Under the pieces are notes generated by a model. It was not told where the DNA came from, searched no databases, and was given only the letters and a program-made list of their open reading frames with translations. Made by a program: the position numbers and the translations under genes. A stretch of 7,035 bases of DNA from Nitrospiria bacterium (GTDB lineage Bacteria > Nitrospirota > CAKKRA01 > 9FT-COMBO-42-15), in the NCBI GenBank assembly GCA_919902475.1, contig CAKKRA010000117.1, positions 1-7,035 of the forward strand. Reading direction: 5' to 3'. Within the stretch, counting starts at the first letter, position 1, and each line of letters opens with the position of its first letter. Below are positions 5,789 to 7,035 of this stretch, in pieces.

Positions 5789-6041
5789 TTATATTCTCCA
5801 TAACTGTAACATTGCCCTTCTCAGCCATCTTTTTGACTTGGAATCTGTAAATGCTATCTTTCCTTTCTGAATTAATTAACTGATTCCCTGTAAAATGGCA
5901 CCATGCAGGGATATCTGAAAGCGATGCTATCTTATCAGATTCAATCATAAACTCAACACCTTTATCCATATCCTTTATTTCCTCAAAGACCTTGAGAACA
6001 GGGTCTCCTCAGCAGAGCCCGCGGACATCAATTATTTTCAT
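5763..6041 (-). CDS. TusA/SirA-family selenoprotein with in-frame TGA (selenocysteine 11)
   Basis: TusA-family proteins are small sulfur (or selenium) carriers whose active-site cysteine lies in a GLxCPxP motif. Without recoding, only residues 25-92 form an ORF, lacking the family N-terminus. Reading through one TGA (6009-6011) gives MKIIDVRGLCUGDPVLKV, 92 residues in total: Sec11 sits at the conserved cysteine position, next to Cys10, and Pro14 keeps its place. The following helix (VFEEIKDMDKGVEFMIESD) and DIPAWCHFTGNQ (about 43-54, Cys48) plus YRFQVKK are typical of the family C-terminal half. The ATG at 6041 follows GAGGGAG at about 4 nt. A SECIS-like hairpin follows the TGA. The gene heads the phoB-phoR-hisS operon and overlaps phoB by 26 nt. 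The physiological substrate is unknown. A nonsense pseudogene is the alternative, but the exact position of the TGA and the hairpin argue against it. Confidence 0.85.
5980..5998 (-). promoter_or_regulatory. Bacterial SECIS-like stem-loop
   Basis: In the minus-strand RNA a 7-bp stem pairs UUCUCAA (5998-5992) with UUGAGGA (5986-5980), including one U-G pair, and encloses the loop GGUCU (5991-5987). The loop starts 17 nt after the UGA at 6009-6011. As I recall the E. coli fdhF SECIS, its apical loop AGGUCU also begins 17 nt after the UGA, and the loop G and U are needed for SelB binding. The bulged U of fdhF is not obvious here. An alternative pairing AGACC/GGUCU exists nearby and would compete with it. 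Confidence 0.75.
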
Positions 6042-6102
6042 TTTACTCCCTCATCTTGTCATTGATAGTGCGCTGTCCCTAACAGTTCTTTAGTTTCTGG
6101 TA

Positions 6103-6230
6103 TGTCATTCCCGCAGCGTTTTTGAGCGGGAATCCAGAAAATGATTAGGTTCCCGTTCCCCGCTTAAGACATGCGAGGACAAGCTTTACGGGAAACACTG
6201 GATTCCTGCCAGAAGCATGCAGGAATGACA
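6103..6230. mobile_element. 128-bp MITE-like element with TGTCATTCC terminal inverted repeats
   Basis: The ends TGTCATTCC (6103-6111) and GGAATGACA (6222-6230) are perfect 9-bp inverted repeats. Each end is itself a hairpin: ATTCCCGC/GCGGGAAT (6107-6114 and 6126-6133) and ATTCCTGC/GCAGGAAT (6202-6209 and 6219-6226). Inner copies GGAATCCAG (6129-6137) and CTGGATTCC (6198-6206) also pair, as do TTCCCGT (6150-6156) and ACGGGAA (6188-6194). GTCATTCCCGC-type elements are common dispersed repeats in several bacterial phyla and resemble neisserial dRS3. It has no coding capacity, so any movement would need a transposase supplied from elsewhere. No flanking target duplication was obvious. Confidence 0.75.
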
Positions 6231-6300
6231 AAGCATATAAGCTATTGTTCCCTATTATATCCCCAAAAACTATTTTTTCAAGCAAAAGTTTATTCATCTT

Positions 6301-6340
6301 ATCACACTTCTTGACAAAAATGTAGGAAGTGTGATTTAAT
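6301..6340 (+). promoter_or_regulatory. Promoter with inverted-repeat operator for the 6386 gene
   Basis: A perfect -35 TTGACA (6311-6316) and a -10 TTTAAT (6335-6340) are 18 bp apart. A perfect 10-bp inverted repeat, ATCACACTTC (6301-6310) and GAAGTGTGAT (6326-6335), flanks the -35 box and abuts the -10 box, so a protein bound to both arms would block polymerase. The bound regulator is unknown. A second small hairpin, CTGCC/GGCAG (6354-6358 and 6364-6368), stands just before the ribosome binding site. Confidence 0.6.
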
Positions 6341-6385
6341 CCTGTTAAATATCCTGCCATTGCGGCAGAAAAGGAGGACTAAACT

Positions 6386-6790
6386 ATGAAGTATGGAAAG
6401 AAGAATGTGGTCTTTGGTTTTGTGTATCTGATTGTAACACTTTTACTCGGAATATTTATCAGCTTCAAACTCCAGTCTGATCAGTCCTTTGCAAAAGAGC
6501 CATTTGCATTTCCACGCGTAATCATGAGGGCTGCACATGCCCATGGAAACCTTGAGTCTGTCCTGAATATAATTATAGGGCTTATAGTGGACAAGCTTAA
6601 GATTTCAGACGGCCTTAAAAACATTGTAACCCTGCTTGCGATTTTTGGAGCCGTAATGCATTCAGGGATGCTGCTTATTTTGCCGTTAATCCCTATCTCA
6701 GGAAAGCTCGCGCCTATCGGCGCTATTTCACTTGTAGCCACAATGGCGCTCATGGCATACAGCGCTTCTAAAGGCATGGAAGGAAAATAA
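6386..6790 (+). CDS. Small four-helix membrane protein with HAHG motif, unknown function
   Basis: Unrecognised 134-residue protein. Hydrophobic segments at about residues 9-27, 52-69, 77-98 and 106-126 suggest four membrane helices; a soluble loop (29-50) ends in PRVIMRAAHAHGNLESVLNII. His51 and His53 at the head of helix 2 and His92 in helix 3 could be heme or metal ligands, which is inference only. The R-x-x-H-x-H-G pattern recalls small membrane heme proteins such as styrene-oxide isomerase, but the likeness is too vague for a name. The ATG follows AAGGAGG (6370-6376) at 9 nt. It has its own promoter with an inverted-repeat operator and is followed after 11 bp by nfo, so both are probably co-transcribed. 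Confidence 0.75.
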   Translation: MKYGKKNVVFGFVYLIVTLLLGIFISFKLQSDQSFAKEPFAFPRVIMRAAHAHGNLESVLNIIIGLIVDKLKISDGLKNIVTLLAIFGAVMHSGMLLILPLIPISGKLAPIGAISLVATMALMAYSASKGMEGK

Positions 6791-6801
6791 AAAAGAGTAT
6801 A

Positions 6802-7035
6802 ATGCCCTTACTCGGCGCTCACATGTCAATTGAAGGGGGCGTTTTTAACGCCCCCCTTCGCGGGAAAGAGGTCGGCTGCGATGTTATCCAGATATTCACA
6901 AAAAACAACAATCAGTGGAAATCAAAAAGCCTAACAGATAAAGAGATAACCGCCTTTAAAGAGAATCTAAATAAAACTGGCATAAAGGCAGTTGCCTCAC
7001 ATGATGCATATCTAATCAATCTTGCAAGTCCAAAA
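6802..7035 (+). CDS. nfo: Endonuclease IV, N-terminal part (cut by window edge)
   Basis: Zinc-dependent apurinic/apyrimidinic endonuclease of base-excision repair; the first 78 codons are in the window. The start LLGAHMSIEGGVFNA, then VIQIFTKNNNQWKSK (residues 28-42) and VASHDAYLINLASP (64-77) are family signatures; His67 in SHDAYLINL matches a metal-ligand histidine of the family. No strong ribosome binding site precedes the ATG (only AAGAG about 4 nt away), but it lies 11 bp after the stop of the membrane-protein gene, so translation may depend on reinitiation. A strong hairpin (6832-6859) sits at codons 11-20. The rest of the TIM barrel lies beyond the right edge. Confidence 0.93.
   Translation, partial: MPLLGAHMSIEGGVFNAPLRGKEVGCDVIQIFTKNNNQWKSKSLTDKEITAFKENLNKTGIKAVASHDAYLINLASPK
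6832..6859 (+). repeat. Strong GC-rich hairpin inside the start of nfo
   Basis: GAAGGGGGCGTT (6832-6843) pairs with AACGCCCCCCTTC (6847-6859) around a TTT loop; one C is bulged, giving about 12 base pairs in otherwise AT-rich DNA. It encodes the EGGVFNAP region of endonuclease IV, so it is not free to vary fully. No T tract follows, so it is not a standard terminator. It could slow ribosomes or polymerase early in the gene. Confidence 0.5.

Larger units (their letters stand above)
6042..6385. other. 344-bp divergent intergenic region
   Basis: This gap lies between the leftward selenoprotein-phoBR-hisS operon and the rightward membrane-protein gene. It holds a MITE-like element (6103-6230) and the rightward promoter/operator (6301-6340). 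The operon's promoter should lie in 6042-6102 or inside the repeat, but no convincing -35/-10 pair or Pho box was seen there. The only other structure is a short CTGT-N5-ACAG dyad at 6073-6085. Minus-strand reading frames here look spurious. Confidence 0.6.

Noticed and set aside
5763..5969. Stand-alone 68-residue ORF starting at MDKGVEF
   Set aside because: It lacks a ribosome binding site at that ATG and begins in the middle of a TusA fold; the readthrough frame from 6041 explains it better.
6009..6011. TGA as a nonsense mutation making a pseudogene
   Set aside because: It falls exactly on the active-site position, the rest of the frame is intact, and a SECIS-like hairpin follows at the right distance. 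It remains the fallback explanation if selenocysteine genes are absent.
6332..6348. Pho-box-like TGTTAA at 6343-6348 near the 6386 promoter
   Set aside because: No second half-site at 11 bp; the position 11 bp away matches poorly.
6145..6360. Minus-strand 71-residue ORF
   Set aside because: It runs through the MITE-like repeat and the promoter/operator, has no ribosome binding site and no recognisable protein character.

Overview
The window is a compact, AT-rich bacterial segment. The features below are read by eye from the sequence; no database was searched. The gene set (PhoB/PhoR, PstS, PsiE, HisRS with a cysteine-rich insertion, a TusA-family selenoprotein) and the short dispersed palindromic repeats suggest an uncultivated Gram-negative relative of Nitrospirota or Desulfobacterota. 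That placement is an inference of low to moderate confidence.

Left part (1-1886). Three minus-strand transcription units face the left edge: pstS (cut by the edge), a 74-residue four-cysteine protein, and a two-gene unit made of a stand-alone winged-helix protein followed by a PsiE-family membrane protein. Each unit is preceded by direct repeats of TTAACA (minus strand) at exact 11-bp spacing, the layout of a PhoB/PhoP box. The best copy has five units in front of pstS. I read this as a small phosphate-starvation regulon. The 393-bp gap 1494-1886 holds the divergent control regions: a Pho box going left, and going right a strong promoter with a leader of about 240 nt, a possible 23-codon ORF and a cluster of three hairpins.

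Middle part (1887-5788). Two small unrecognised plus-strand genes (a three-helix membrane protein and a 75-residue helical protein) converge on hisS with 5 bp between stop codons. On the minus strand a tight operon reads tusA-like selenoprotein - phoB - phoR - hisS, with overlaps of 26 nt and 4 nt and an 8-nt gap. phoR and hisS both use TTG starts.

The main discovery lies upstream of phoB. A normal ORF caller sees only a 68-residue fragment, but the frame extends upstream through one in-frame TGA to a good ATG and ribosome binding site. The completed 92-residue protein is a TusA/SirA-family protein in which the TGA falls at the active-site cysteine position (C-TGA-G-D-P in place of x-C-P-x-P). 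A stem-loop with a GGUCU loop starts 17 nt after the TGA, the spacing and loop sequence of the E. coli fdhF SECIS element. I therefore call it a selenoprotein. Because its end overlaps phoB, selenium-dependent readthrough could affect phoB translation; that is a hypothesis.

Right part (6042-7035). The 344-bp gap holds a 128-bp MITE-like element and a promoter whose -35 box lies between the arms of a perfect 10-bp inverted repeat. It drives a small four-helix membrane protein with an HAHG motif, followed 11 bp later by the start of an endonuclease IV gene (nfo), cut by the right edge.
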